A DNA stretch of 64,000 bases. Origin: Episyrphus balteatus (Eukaryota; Arthropoda; Insecta; Diptera; Syrphidae). Each line of letters opens with the position of its first letter. Position 1 is the first letter of the stretch. Both the position numbers and the translations under genes were made by a program. Positions 1 through 12,179 of the stretch are shown in pieces. A model generated the notes under the pieces. That model was not told where the DNA came from. It made no database searches and saw only the letters and a list, made by a program, of their open reading frames with translations. The stretch covers positions 39,198,576 through 39,262,575 of the forward strand of contig NC_079134.1 of assembly GCF_945859705.1 (NCBI RefSeq), given 5' to 3'.

Positions 1-1041
1 TTTTTCCTATTAAATAAAATAAACTCAAACTGATTCCTGAACAAAAAGTACGTGCGGATCACTCCAACAATTTAAAATCAAATAATTTTGTTAAACATTA
101 TTTTCAGAAATTACGTGTTTATACATTAAGAAATTGTTTTGAATAAAGGTTAATTTATTTTCTATTATTTATTTATTTTTTTGAGATAAGACATTATTTG
201 ACATAACACACAAAGGCATACTGTTAGTGGCCCCACTTTATATTCAATTATTATTATCTGCACGTTATCAATGCTTGTTTTGTTATTTAAAGTTATTTTT
301 AAAGAGTTTACTTAAGACAACACTTATACATTTATTAATAAATATACAAGAAATTGTCTTGCAAATAATTAAATATTTCAAATGCACTGATTGTTGAAGT
401 GTATACCGGCGCCTATTTTGATGGCCATTATTATTGTTGTTAATTATTCCTTTTAGCACAACTTTATCTATTATTTGATTTTGTTTTGAAAATAAATTGC
501 TTCAATATGTACTTTTTCAAATGGTTATTCTTATTTGAAATAAGACATACATTTGAATTGTCATTTTATTATTTTTTATTTTATCAGTCAAGGGTATACA
601 AAACCAATGGAAATTTACTCTAACTACAAAAGATATGAATTGCTTATCAGTTAATACTGTGCTATAAATGGACTTTTAAAAGCCGGAAAATGATTTCATA
701 AGCTGAAGGTTGAAAAACACACCCCTATTACACGCCCCCATAAATATTATAGTATTAGATGAATGTTTTTTTTTGTCTCTCAAGTATTTGCTTTATTATA
801 TTTTTATCACATTTTCGAAACAATTGTACTATGGTTGACAAGTATGTAATTTGCAAGGAAAAAAGGTAAGAGATGTGTGGCACGTGTTTAATGTATAAAT
901 TGTTATTCGTATATACTTCTAGTTTTATTTTTTTTTAAGAAAGGTTATCGAGTGTTTCAACTTATTCTAGCAAATTTAATTTTTATAACTGAAAATTAGG
1001 AGTATTTTAAGATCAAAAGGTGCAACTTTTTCATGTTCACA
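1..1041. other. AT-rich non-coding DNA
   Basis: No open frame, splice-flanked exon or terminal-repeat element could be supported here. It is probably intron or 3' flank of the minus-strand Mondo gene, whose first coding exon lies at 12.2-12.6 kb. Confidence 0.5.
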
Positions 1042-1472
1042 CACAGAGAAAAATAGACCATATAAAATAGAACAAAAACAATAAGATTTCTCTATGGTTT
1101 TCATCCAAGAAGGAAACCTTATTAAAACAATCGGGTTTTCCTTATTGTTTTAAAATCTGCAAAAAAATAAAAAAAAAGGTGACCAGGCTGGGAATCGAAC
1201 TGGAGACTTCAAATCATTAGTCGCCCACCTTACCACCTGAACCAACCTGCCGTGAAAATATTGATCGCGATTTTTGTTCTAGTGCTAAGTTGCAAAAAAA
1301 AATCAACTTTTCAGTCATATTTTAATAAGATTTTCTCTATAAAAATAATAAGAAATCTCCTTAAAAAAACCTTATTAATCGTTGGTTTTAATAAGATTTT
1401 ATTATGAAATGTATGGACGGTAAAACAATATGGCAATCTGTTAGTTTTTAGCGGGTCATATTTTTCTCTGTG
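1042..1472. mobile_element. 431-bp TIR element (MITE) with an internal tRNA-like block
   Basis: The ends are imperfect inverted repeats: CACAGAGAAAAATA at the left and its complement ending TTTTTCTCTGTG at the right. Inside are several AT-rich subterminal repeats of the type AATAAGATTT and a minus-strand tRNA-like segment at about 1178-1254. There is no coding capacity. It looks like a non-autonomous DNA transposon that either captured or was invaded by a tRNA-derived sequence. The superfamily is not clear because no convincing target-site duplication is visible. Confidence 0.6.
1178..1254 (-). other. tRNA-derived (SINE-like) segment, not a functional tRNA
   Basis: On the minus strand there is a B-box-like AGTTCGATTCC preceded by an A-box-like GGTTCAGGTGGTAAGG, at tRNA-like spacing. 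The acceptor and D-stem pairings are only partial, so I read it as a tRNA-derived polymerase III promoter relic inside the surrounding TIR element. Confidence 0.45.
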
Positions 1473-1642
1473 CAGCTGCAAAAAAGATAATAAGGTTCAA
1501 TTCACCTTTTTTCGTTTATCTAACCGTTTAATAGATATTTGAGGTCCAAAAATCGAGAAAATCTTTAAAAATTCGTTTTTTGTTCTTAATTTTGTAACAA
1601 ATTGAAAAATTATAATAATCAAACGAGCATGACATATTTTGA

Positions 1643-1770
1643 TTGATTGCTTTGACCGTTTAGAAGATATTCGTATCCAAACTAATGCCCACTGATTTCA
1701 ATAGTTTTCTTATGACCCGTATGCATTGCGATTTGGATACGAATATCTTCTAAACGGTTAAAGCAATCAA
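1643..1770. repeat. 39-bp-arm inverted repeat
   Basis: The left arm 1643-1681 and right arm 1732-1770 are complementary over 39 bases with one mismatch; the arms include GACCGTTTAGAAGATATTCG. The loop is about 50 nt. Nearby sequence (around 1520) holds a diverged copy of the arm motif, suggesting an old dispersed repeat. Confidence 0.7.
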
Positions 1771-2675
1771 TTTGATGACAAGGAATTTTTTGTAGAACGT
1801 TTAAGCCCCTACAAGAATACATCTTGTTAATTTGAAAATAATGAAGTTTCAGTGAATTGGAAAATTTTTAAAAATAATTTTTTTTTATAATTTTTTTTAA
1901 CTTTGACCTCGAATATCTTTAGAATGGTTAGATTAATGAAAAAAATTAATAAGACATTTTTTGTGGAGCAATCTGTTTTCTGCAAGAATATGTCATGCGT
2001 TCAATTTCCTACAAGAATATGTAAAGAAATTTGCTAAAAAGTCAATTAATAAAAAAGTGATTTTTTTTTAGTAGAAGCTTGATGTAAAAATTAATATTAA
2101 GAGCTCATATTTGGTGTATATATTCTAGAGGTGTATATTTTCGGAGTACAAAATCGAAAAAACGAATTTCGATTTTTTTTGACCCACCCTAATGAACACC
2201 CTTGGTCGGGGCATGAACAATCTCTGGTATTTTGTATTTCCTTGAGAACAGAACCAGCTATAGTATATTTTAATGGTTAACACCAAAATCGCAGCAGTCT
2301 GCCCATTTAGTGAGCTTAAATTTAATATTTTATTAAATTAATTTAATCTAATAATCGTGTCACCAAGACAACCGTGTATTTGGGACATAATAATGTAAGT
2401 TTTCACCAAATTTCGTAGAAAAAAATTGTACAACTTTTTTCCATAGGACTTGTTTTTTGTATGACCGCAGCTACAATTTTGTGAAACATTATTTTTGTCT
2501 AAATCCTAGCGTTTTTAAAATAAAAAATGTTTGTGACCTTTGACCCCTTATAATGGGACTAGCGGACAGAGGAATTTTCAGGACTTTTCACAGATTGTAA
2601 ACCACCCTAACATCAAGCTTTGTACCAAAAATCAGCCTGTTACAAATGTTTTAATTTCTTTGACAATTTTCCATT
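1771..2675. other. AT-rich non-coding DNA
   Basis: There is no supported gene. The open frame starting at 2540 runs straight into the DINE-like repeat at 2676-3641 and is not credible as a gene. Internal phrases such as CAAGAATATGT recur, suggesting decayed repeats. Confidence 0.5.
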
Positions 2676-3641
2676 TTTACTTGCGATATAGGTACTATAG
2701 GGCAAGTTTAGGATTCGTAAAAAAAATCGAACTCGAGATAACAATTTTACATGACATTACGATGATGGAGAATGCCAAAAAAGTGGGTCTGGCAATTCTG
2801 TCTGTCTGTCTGTCTGTCTGTCTCTATCTGGAGCTGCAGCCTAAACGAGTGAAGTGATTTTCTTCAAACTTGGTAGTTAGCAGTTTTTGGTGATTCCCTA
2901 GAGGGGAAATTGAAATTTTTTTTTTATGACCAAAACTAACGGTACCTGTCATATAACGGAAATAGAAAAGTTAATTTTTTTCAAAAACGGCTCTAACGAT
3001 TTTGATTAAAATTTTTGTGTGTAGTACAACACATAAGAGCCAACTTTTAAAATAAAAAAAATATTTTTTGTACCGTTATTAACGGTACCTGTCATAGAAC
3101 GGTTTTTTTCGTTTCTGAATATCTCGTACAAAATTACCCCAATTTAAATGAAAATTTTTATACAAAAGTGTGTAAGTAAAGATAATAATAAAATTTTAGA
3201 AAATTTTCAAAAAACGCATTTTTGGTTTTTTTTTAAATATTTCAAAATTTTTTTTTGAAAAATCAATTTTTTGAAAACGGATCAATGAAAAATTTTTAAA
3301 TTTAGTTTTTATGTGTAAATTAATTATTTCTTCAAAATCGCATACCAACTTTTTTTTTTTTAAATGTTAAAAAATTTTTATATATAAAAAATTATTTTTT
3401 TAAAAAACGGCTCCTACAATTTTCGAAATTTTTTTTCTAAAAATACCTTTTTATACAAGAAATAAAATGGCATATTTTTTTTTTTTTTAAGATAATTTAA
3501 AACGGAGTTTAATTAATTATAAAAACAGATTTAATTTTTTTATACTACTTATGAAATTTTAAATTTCTTGAATAAAAAGCTTTAACATTATTGTTACTTT
3601 AAGCATAAGAGCAAGTACGTGCGACCCCAGTCGTGCAATTT
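2676..3641 (+). mobile_element. DINE/mini-me-like repeat, copy 1 (longest)
   Basis: One of three related copies in the window (also 15862-16420 and the split copy at 26754-29278). Shared landmarks in order are a left-end near-palindrome built on ACTTGC..CTATAG..GGCAAG, the block CATTACGATGATGGAGAA, a GTCY microsatellite (GTCT tandem here), the phrase CTAAACG.GTGGATGGATTTTC (here weaker), and a right end GAGCAAGTACGTGCGACC followed by AGTCGTGCA. A GTCY microsatellite flanked by conserved cores is the hallmark of dipteran mini-me/DINE-1 (Helentron-related) non-autonomous elements. The family assignment is inference. No coding capacity. This copy also carries GTAC in the middle of its left palindrome. 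Confidence 0.7.
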
Positions 3642-5410
3642 ATTTCTTACTGGATTATTAGAAGACTACCAATCTATAAAGATGTCGGGTGTCTTTTCCA
3701 AACTCCAGATAAATAAAACACCGGCTACCCTGTTTCAATCTTAAACATTAAAAAAGCATTCATTTTCCAAACAAAATGTATCATTATATTATAGAGGTAA
3801 GGGTTGCCGAGTATTTGCTTGTATTTAAGATAATGGTACTCGGCTCCTATTTGTATGTATTAGGATGAACTATAAAACACACATAGTTTTTGAAAAAAAA
3901 ATAAACTTTTCTGAAATTAAGAAAATGCAGTCATGTATATGATGTGTACTTTAGGCTACTAAAAGCCACCCTGATTGTTTATGTAATACATAAACAATCA
4001 TGATTACGCGATTTCAATTAACTGTTGAAACTACAATAAATCAATTAAAAGCCACACCCGCCATTTGAAGTAGCGCTTTATAATTTCAAAAGAATTGATA
4101 ATATTTATTATAAGTATAAAGTTTGAGGGTTTATTTTGTTAACAAATAATAAAATAAAAAACCCCCAGAAAAATCGTATACGCTCAAGTACCAAGTAACC
4201 ATAATGTTTAATTTTTTGTAATTGAGTCTTTATTTAAAAAATTAACATCATTTCTTTTAATAGCTTATACATTTTTACAAATCCACAAGCCCATTTTTTT
4301 GTATAGAAATGTTGATAAAGTTATAATTTTGAAAACCTTATTCCAATTTAACTTCTTAGGCATGAATAAATCAATTTTCATGCAATTTATGCAAACTTTA
4401 ACATTATAATAATAAAAAAAAATCCTAAGAAATTGTTTAGATGTGGAATTTTATTTATGTTTGAATCTTGACTATAAAAATCCAAGGTAATTTCATTTAA
4501 TTGAAATACACAGGTGAAAGCAGAACTCCACATTTTAGTTATTAGTAAACTTTAGAAATGCAACATTAATAGGAAATAGCATTTTGATAGCAATTAAAAT
4601 CAAATATTTGAAGTTGAACAAGCGTTTAAAAATTAATAACAAATTCCAAGGAAATTCCCAGATTGCCTAGCGTGTGGCATAAGATTGAGATATCAGAATA
4701 TCGTCAGATGGCATTAATTTTTTTCTGGTTTTAGTGCTATATGAATCATGGGTAAGATTTTTATTTATTTTTTTTTTTTTTCATTTAAAATCAAATGCTA
4801 GATTCTTGGTAAATATAATTATATTTATTTATTGATATTGCAATAAAAATTCTTGTGAAATCTACAAATTTCGATTTATTGTTTTCTTTTTAGGGGCAAT
4901 TCAAATTTACATGTATTGTATTACAAACAAAAAATTACAATATTTTGGAATTTGGAGGAGCAAAAATTGAAAAAGTATAGCAACATTCAAATAAAAATAT
5001 AATTGTTGAAAAGCCTGCTTTGCTGCGCATAGCTTTACTATGCGGCTAATTTTGGTTTCGTGAAAAAAGAAGAATATGTAATTGAATTTAGCTCATAAAT
5101 TCAGAACACCGACTTCAAAGTTTTTCAATCAAACTGGTCTATTTCGTTTGTTCACGGTTTCGGAACAAAAAGGGTTGGGAAACACTGCCTTAGAAGTTCA
5201 CTGGGGCGTATGTGTTATATTTTTGTATTGAACAATTTGTTGAATGCAGATTGGTTTTTTCTAGAATTATTAATCAGACGATCTTCGATTCCATTGATCT
5301 TAATTGTTCACCAGAAGTTTGGATGCATACATTTTTTTTAAAAGTAAATGCATGCCTATTGAAAAAAATGTCAGAAAACTAACAAATTACAAAGATATGA
5401 AAAATTTAGA
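3642..5410. other. AT-rich non-coding DNA with one small hairpin
   Basis: No gene is supported. The only distinct structure is a perfect 12-bp stem with 5-nt loop at 3972-4000 (TGATTGTTTATG and its complement). The 60-codon frame at 5304 overlaps the left end of a TIR element and is judged chance. Confidence 0.5.
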
Positions 5411-5941
5411 CATATTGTCGGCAGTCGGCGGCGTAAAGCAAAATTGTTCTGTCATAAAAGCAAATTTTACAGGGGAAGATTTTTAATTTTCAAATTGGTT
5501 TAAAGCTACATTTTTCTGCTCGTTCGCTATTCAAGTTATGTTTTTTATAAAGTTTGTTCTTTTCTCTTGAATAAACGATACAAGTTTACCTCATTAGTAG
5601 ATGCATACTATTTTTAAATATTTTTTAAAACTAAAAACCCAAAATTGGACATAGAACAATTCCTATACAAGTACGCACTTTCCTTAAATGAAAAGTGGAC
5701 TTAGAACAAAATATGATGGGACTTAGAACAATCAAGAATACTCGGGTCTCATTTTCAGAAGGCTTCTTATTTGTGTTTATTGTTCTGTCCCATTAAATTA
5801 TATTATCTGCTGAAAAGAAATTTTTTAGACAAAACCCCTTTTCAAATTCGGAAAGAGCACCCTCAAATTACTAAAACTGCATCATTAACTCATTTTCGGT
5901 AAAAAGTGGATTTAGAACAATTTTGCTTTACGCCGACGATA
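5411..5941. mobile_element. TIR element with repeated internal motif
   Basis: Inverted ends share GGCGTAAAGCAAAATTGTTC (left about 5429-5450, right about 5914-5934) and, further out, ATATTGTCGGC and its complement. The interior repeats ACTTAGAACAA, GGACATAGAACAA and GGATTTAGAACAA, which resemble multiple subterminal transposase-binding motifs. No coding capacity is seen. Confidence 0.55.
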
Positions 5942-6900
5942 TGACAATTTTTCCTTTAAAAAATAAGTTGCTACGGAAAAGTCGCCATTTTTAAAATGGC
6001 AACCCTGTTTTTTCACTTTCAGTGTGAACTTAAATTTAATTTGACATTAATTTTAACCTCTTATGAGATAAATTAGCATATTCTTTCTATTTAATAGAAA
6101 CATGGAGAAACGAATAAGACCGTTTGGTTAAAAAATATTGAGTTCACACTTCTGGATTTACGGAGATAAATTCTGTTCTTTTTTCACTGGTTCGAATGTT
6201 GAACGATAATTAGAAAAAATTAGTTGTAACTTTCTCTTTCAAAAAGATGTGGAAGAAAACGGATTTATGAGAGCGTATCTCTACTGTCCACCAAAGAATT
6301 TGGTGTTATTCAAAAGCATGAAAAACTAGATCGAACACTTTGATCAAATGAACAAAAAGAACACATCACCATATAAAAGGTAACAAATATGAAAAACCAA
6401 AACTATCCTTCTAATATTAGACAGAGCTGAATTAAAAGAAAAGGCTGGTGTGAATCGATCATCAATTATATGTCATATCCCAGACAGAGATCTTTCAAGA
6501 ACCCAGAAACAATCTAATGGACTTCTATTTTTTTATTTTAAAAATAAATACAGAAATTTTCAAAATACAAATCTCTTTATTATTAAAATAATGTCAACTT
6601 AAAATAAATAATTAACAGCCAAAAACATTTCATGTGCGAATGAGTTAAACAAATCGGCATACGGTTCGTTGCTAACAGCCACTTAAGCCAATTTAAACAT
6701 TTTAATAGTGTATAGCATCTGCATAACATTAATTATTGCAATATATAAATGAATAAAATTTTAAATTCTTATTTATAAAAAGAAAATTCCCTCTACTTAT
6801 TCACATACCTATCTGAGTTTGTTCATCAATATTGACAGAATTGTTTTTAAGCTACTCAAACAAATAAAGCTATCATTTTAATAGATCTTTACAGATATCT
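5942..6900. other. AT-rich non-coding DNA
   Basis: No exon, RNA gene or clear repeat was recognised in this stretch. Confidence 0.4.
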
Positions 6901-6939
6901 ACATATATGTATGTATTTGTATATTGTTTTACTTAACGT

Positions 6940-7210
6940 CATAGTCACTGTCATTCATTGACGTAAAATGACGAATGCGATAAAGCTTATTTTAAATAAA
7001 ATAAAAACAAAAGAAAAAAAAAACTAACTTTAAATAGCAAAAATAAACAAGTGAATTTTTATTATTTGTTAGCGCATGTCGTTAAATAGCTTCGAACGCC
7101 CGCCGCCGCGCGCGTCGCATCGCCAGACGCTAAATTCTTACAAATCGATGCGTTTACTTGCGCATCATTTATATATTTTGTTGTTGTTGGTATTATTTAA
7201 ATAAGCTTTC
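6940..7210 (+). other. CpG-rich island with a 42-codon small ORF
   Basis: An unusually GC- and CpG-rich patch (about 7090-7140, a run of CCGCCGCCGCG type) sits in otherwise very AT-rich DNA. Upstream are a CRE-like TGACGTAA and a second TGACG (about 6958-6975). A plus-strand frame runs from ATG at 7076 to TAA at 7202-7204. Its 42 residues begin MSLNSFERPPPRASHR and end in a leucine-rich stretch (LLLLVLF) that could be a membrane segment. This could be an unannotated small ORF, an alternative promoter or leader exon, or simply a regulatory island inside the Mondo transcription unit. I do not recognise the peptide. Confidence 0.3.
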
Positions 7211-7917
7211 GTGTGAAATGCACTTTATGGGTAATTTTGTTGTGTCATTGTTTATAGTTGTTATAACCTGAACTCTAGTTCAGCTTTAACATCAAAACAA
7301 AGAAACAAAAAAATAACCAAACAGAACTTTGTGAGCGCAATGAAAAGGAGGGTGTGTGTAAAGTGGGTGTGTTTATTGAGGGAATATACAAAAAAAATTA
7401 TTATTATAGACACGATGAATGTGTGTATGCTCTTGACTTTGTACATTTAAACAATTTATTTATTTATGTGTGATGGCATGTTTTCATACTATACGTTAGG
7501 TATGTTTGTATACAGGAACTATATGATGGCGACACTAATTATATCGATAACAAAATACAATTGGATTTTTTTGTTTCTGAGGCATCTCTATGAAATTTGT
7601 TAGTTGTTTAATAAAACTAGGTGTGTTTCTTTGATATTGATAAATTACGTGTCAGATTTTGACACTTACAAGATTTCACAGAATACATCAATCTACATTC
7701 TTTTTGAATCTCTGAACATTGAAATGGATAAACAAACAAAGTCAGTTTATGTATTTTACATTCGTGAAGTGTGGATCAAGAAAGAATCTCTATGATAAAT
7801 ACGGTTTGAAATAAGGGTCAGGGGTAAACTGATGTGATAAATATTAGAGATGTAAGGACTACGTTTAAATCATTCAAGCGAAAGTACGGGTAGCGCTGCC
7901 AGACGCCCCGTATTTGG
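7211..7917. other. AT-rich non-coding DNA
   Basis: Two short open frames (about 60 codons) lie here but have no coding character. Nothing else recognised. Confidence 0.4.
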
Positions 7918-9466
7918 CGGGACATTCCGTAATTTTGAAAACGATAATTGAATCGATGATCATCGTTTTACAGTTTGAGAATCTTTAAAGCTATTTTAAG
8001 TCAATTCTGATTCAATATTTCCTAAATAGTTTATATAAATAAAAGTTTTCGTATCCTTAGAAGTCGTGTTAGTCTGGGTGATTTAGTAGTAGTAGTTGCA
8101 TCTTACTGGGGTGTCCGAGGTTCGATTCCAGAGATTGAATTTGTTTTTTGTTTTTTTTTATTTTCTCAATAATCGTCAATAAATAAACGATAGCTAAATA
8201 GCTAGGTCTCGTTTTTGGAGAATTTATTCGTTTTTGGATGCAATATTTGATTTTTTAAAAGTGTTTATTAATTTATTCCAATCACCGATTAATTTGCAAA
8301 CTCCACTAACAAAAAAAAATATTAATTTCTATGCATTTTCCAAAATTATATTCAATGTATGTAAGTTTTGATTTTTGGGTCATTAAAAAATTCATATTGA
8401 TCCAACTATAGCAAAAATTTTTGACGTTTAACGCATTATTTTTGGAAAATGAAAATTTTCAAAAATTATATTAATCCAGTCAAATAAGGGTTTCACCTCG
8501 AAATGAATGCTAATAGAAATTTTTTTTGCTCAATATCTTCGTTTTGGCATTCTATAACATACCTCAAAAGTCTAGAAAAATCTAATGTCCGCGAGTCGCG
8601 ATTTTCAAGGTCAAAGCGCGAAAGGAGATTTTCAAAATTAGCAATAATAGACAGTGGTCTTATATACACGTATGATTCATGTCTTCCAGGTATTTTTTAA
8701 TGCTGATGCCAAAAAATCTAAAATCAAGAAAATCTGACGTCTCTGAAAAAAGTTATACCAGTTTTTCATCAGTCAACCCATGCAAAATGCAATGAAATAA
8801 ACATTCATATCTATGAAAAACTGGTATTTTTTGAAAAAAAGGGGAAATTTTGGGATATGCACTAAAAAACATCCTGGTACAATCTTGGAATTAGTGCTAA
8901 TAGCCTAATTTTTTTGTTTCTATCTTTGTTTATGTCAAAAATCTAAAAAAATCTCATGTCCGCAAGTCCTAACTCTATAACTCTAACTCCTATAACCCTA
9001 AGTTATACTTCATTTTTCTTAATACTAATGCCTTTCGGCCTTATAACTAATTTAATTGAAATATTTATTTCATGGTTTTATTTTTCCAAGAAATAATTTA
9101 TATAAAACTTGGATTCTGATCATTTTTTTTATTTTAAAACTTACAAACTAATTAAAACTACTTAAACTAGGTACTTAAACAACTTAAAACTACTTAAAAC
9201 TAGAACAGCCACAGCAAGCAATTTTTTTTTTTTTTGTATATTTTTTTTATTTTTTTTGTATTTTTTTTTTTTTTTTTTTTGTAGAGGCAACTACTAAATC
9301 ACCCAGACTAATACGACATCTAAGGATAAGAAAACTTCTATTTATATTAACTATTTAGAAAATATTGAATCAAAATTGACTTAAAATAGCTTTAAAGATT
9401 CTCAAACTGTAAAACGATTATCATCGATTCGATTATCGTTTTCAAAATTACGTAATGACCCCCCGA
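7918..9466. mobile_element. Long-TIR element whose arms carry a tRNA-like head
   Basis: Left arm about 7918-8090 and right arm about 9290-9466 are inverted copies with only scattered mismatches. Matching landmarks are GAAAACGATAAT, GAGAATCTTTAAAGCTATTT and GTCTGGGTGATTTAGTAGT. The inner part of the left arm continues into a tRNA-like segment with a perfect B box at 8119-8129, and the right arm keeps the corresponding head. The roughly 1.2-kb interior is AT-rich and holds no protein. This is either a foldback-type element or a pair of inverted tRNA-derived SINEs with a common 5' extension. Confidence 0.6.
8072..8134 (+). other. tRNA-like segment (pol III A and B boxes)
   Basis: GTCTGGGTGATTTAGTAG resembles a tRNA 5' half with A box, and GGTTCGATTCC at 8119-8129 is a consensus B box. 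The stems do not close as a normal cloverleaf, so it is interpreted as the tRNA-derived head of a repeat. Confidence 0.5.
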
Positions 9467-10084
9467 TTTTTCAAAATGTACGGATTTTTTCCCGATATTT
9501 TTGTTTTTTAATATCTTTTAAAACTTTCGAAAATGATTTGCTATCTTTTGTGAACCAAAATGTCCCCTCAGCTGAAAAGAAGGCTCTAACCTCGTAAAAC
9601 AATAGGATTTCCGGTTAAAATAAGTGGAATCAGCTTAAATTCTGTTAAATTTAAAGTAAATTTCATCTCATTTTAATAGGAATTTTCATCTTAAGAAAAA
9701 CCGACTAAAAATGAAATATTTCCGTCCTAATTCTATGTGCATAAGTCTTAATATTAAAAGATTTTCTTAAAAAAAATTCAATTATTAATTTTACTAAAGC
9801 GGAAATATTTGGACATGTATGTATGTATGTGGACATTATTAAAACCTGATGGTAAAGCACTCGTCTAGTGATCCAAGAGTTGTAGGATCGTTCTCCAGTG
9901 GCTGCCAGTTTTTTTTGTTTATTAAAATGTCTCGACATAAAAATAGGAAAATTTTCATTCAAGGAATAAAAAAGATTTGTCCGTTTACCTAATTTAAGGC
10001 GGAAGTCATCTTGGCAAAAAACTATGCAGAAATCCGCTTAATTTAATACAGAATCCATCGAATGAAATCTTATTCGATGGATTT
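9467..10084. other. AT-rich DNA with a tRNA-derived fragment
   Basis: At about 9846-9906 there is a plus-strand tRNA-like block: TGGTAAAGCACTCGTCTAG followed by ATCCAAGAG and a degenerate B box GGATCGTTCTCC. This matches the layout of tRNA-derived SINE heads. The rest shows no gene; the 85-codon minus frame here runs across this relic and is not credible. Confidence 0.4.
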
Positions 10085-10740
10085 GGAGAAAATTTTTGAA
10101 AGTATAATTTTCGAAAATTAAAAAAAAAATAAAATTTCAATTTTTTTAACTGAGTGCCTTGGCCTGTTCACTGTAAACCAAAACTTGTTTCGAGACTTTG
10201 ATCCAAAAATATCTGCTTCCGAATGAGAGAAGAGAAAAAAATTTTTCGATTGCAAAAAATAATTCGGTAACACGAACTCCTACAAACTTTTGGTTTTTAG
10301 TTATAAATAGAGCCTTTAAGAGACCTCTTTTGATCAATCGATAAAATCGATTTGGAAAAAATGTTCGAAAATTCCGTTTTTTTTTAGATAAGGGGGTACC
10401 CCTTGGATAGTTTTCGAAAATCTTGAAAAATAAATTTGTAATTTTTTTAGCTAAATGTAATGTAACTTATTTCGGGACTTTGATCCGAAGGTAACTGTTT
10501 CCGAACGAAGGAGCAAAAAAAAATATTTCGATTGCAAATAATTCAGCAACCTGAAATCCTAGAAACCTTTGGTTCTCAGTTATGAATAAAGCCTAAAGAG
10601 GCCTTTCTATTGATGTTTCATTCAATGGATTTGGAAATAATTTGTGAAAATTCCTTTTTTTTTAGACAAGAGGTTCCCCTTGGATAGTTTTCGAAAATCT
10701 TAAAAAAATACATTTTTAATTTTTTTGTCTGAATGTATAG
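10085..10740 (+). repeat. Tandem repeat of about 280-bp units
   Basis: Two diverged units follow each other. Landmarks GACTTTGATCC recur at about 10194 and 10476, GGATAGTTTTCGAAAATCTT at about 10404 and 10681, and TCGATTGCAAA in both. The spacing is about 277-282 bp. A partial third unit precedes them (the ATTCGATGGATTTGGA phrase at about 10070). It resembles a short satellite-like array. Confidence 0.65.
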
Positions 10741-11391
10741 GCCTGTTTACCAAAACGCTTAACAACGTCATCTATGAGATAACTTAAAAACAAAACACGG
10801 ATAAAAACGAAGATGACTTTTCATGTTGGTTCTGGTTATATTTACCAGTAGGTGGCTTGGTGTCTACTAATTTGCGAAGGTAGGATCGATTTAGTTTTTA
10901 CCGAATTTTTGCAATTTTTTTCCAAATAAAGGGTGAATTTCTCAACCAGTCCTCACAAACATGGTATAAGGAGGCAAGGTAATATCGTGAGCAGGTTGCC
11001 AAAAAACGAGAACTGTCAGATGAAAGAATTCAAGATGGCTTCTAAGTTTTTGACAGCTGAGTTAATGAAATTGTTGTTGTCTGTTTTGGGAATTGTTGTT
11101 GCTTTTGACTTTGACAAATCGAATGTCAAAAACTTATGACTCCATTTTGGAAATTTCGTACAAAAGAGAACGAAAATGAAAACGTTAAAGATAATTCCTT
11201 GTACACCATGCTGCACAAACATTATTTTAGTAACTACTTAAATTTTTCAAAACTGACTGCACAATTCTTATAGTTTCATATTCATAGTTAAGCACACCGA
11301 AAAACCCTTTTAGTTTTATAGTTTTTCTAAAATGTAAACATTGCTCCTGAAGGATGTCGGTTATTAAAAATAATTCCGATTAAGTAAGATA
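10741..11391. other. Non-coding DNA
   Basis: Overlapping frames of 68 codons on both strands (10933-11222) have no recognisable protein features. Nothing else was recognised. Confidence 0.4.
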
Positions 11392-11633
11392 AGGTTAGGT
11401 TAGGTTAGGTTAGGTTAGGTTAGGTTAGGTTAGGTTAGGTTAGGTTAGGTTAGGTTAGGTTAGGTTAGGTTAGGTTAGGTTAGGTTAGGTTAGGTTAGGT
11501 TAGGTTAGGTTAGGTTAGGTTAGGTTAGGTTAGGTTAGGTTAGGTTAGGTTAGGTTAGGTTAGGTTAGGTTAGGTTAGGTTAGGTTAGGTTAGGTTAGGT
11601 TAGGTTAGGTTAGGTTAGGTTAGGTTAGGTTAC
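11392..11633 (+). repeat. TTAGG pentamer array (about 48 units)
   Basis: About 240 bp of essentially perfect TTAGG repeat. TTAGG is the canonical telomere unit of many arthropods, but flies do not normally use it, and here it is bounded on both sides by unique DNA next to a gene. It is therefore best called an interstitial microsatellite. Its perfection suggests recent expansion. Confidence 0.95.
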
Positions 11634-12179
11634 ATCCAAGCTGAGTATGATTTTTCGATCTCCACCCATTTGAATCAAAAAACTTTTCAAGCTTTTCCTA
11701 GGCTTATTTCGTTTTAAATATTATGCCAAAAATAACGATAACCCTGTAGAACAACAATGCCTACCCAATATTTCAATCATTTTCAAATCTACAGGTCATT
11801 GGATCAATATTTATTTTTATATTTGAATTAATAATTATTCTATTTTAAGACTAAAACATCTTTATGTTGAAAAAGGTCGGGACCCTTAAAATAAATGCAT
11901 TTTTCCAATCTGAATCTATAAAACGTAAACAAACACAACAAAAGAAAATGAGAAATTCAATTGATTGTCGTGATCATCCCACTCCATCGTGAGATTAAAA
12001 AAAGAAGAAAACAATTAACCCATGTTACTAACCCAACGGCAGATAAGAACCACGAAATTAAGGTCGCAAGATAAGCCTCCTCGAAATAAAAATGTAAAAC
12101 TTAGTTTAAAATCAATTTAATCATTGAAATAAAATATAAAATTAATTGTATGCTCTTAAAAAAATATCAAAAAACTCAC

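Noticed and set aside
1178..1254. Functional tRNA gene
   Set aside because: A and B boxes are present but the stems are incomplete and the block sits inside a TIR element; the same applies to 8072-8134 and 9846-9906.
11392..11633. TTAGG array as a true telomere
   Set aside because: It is flanked on both sides by unique sequence and lies next to a gene, so it is interstitial.
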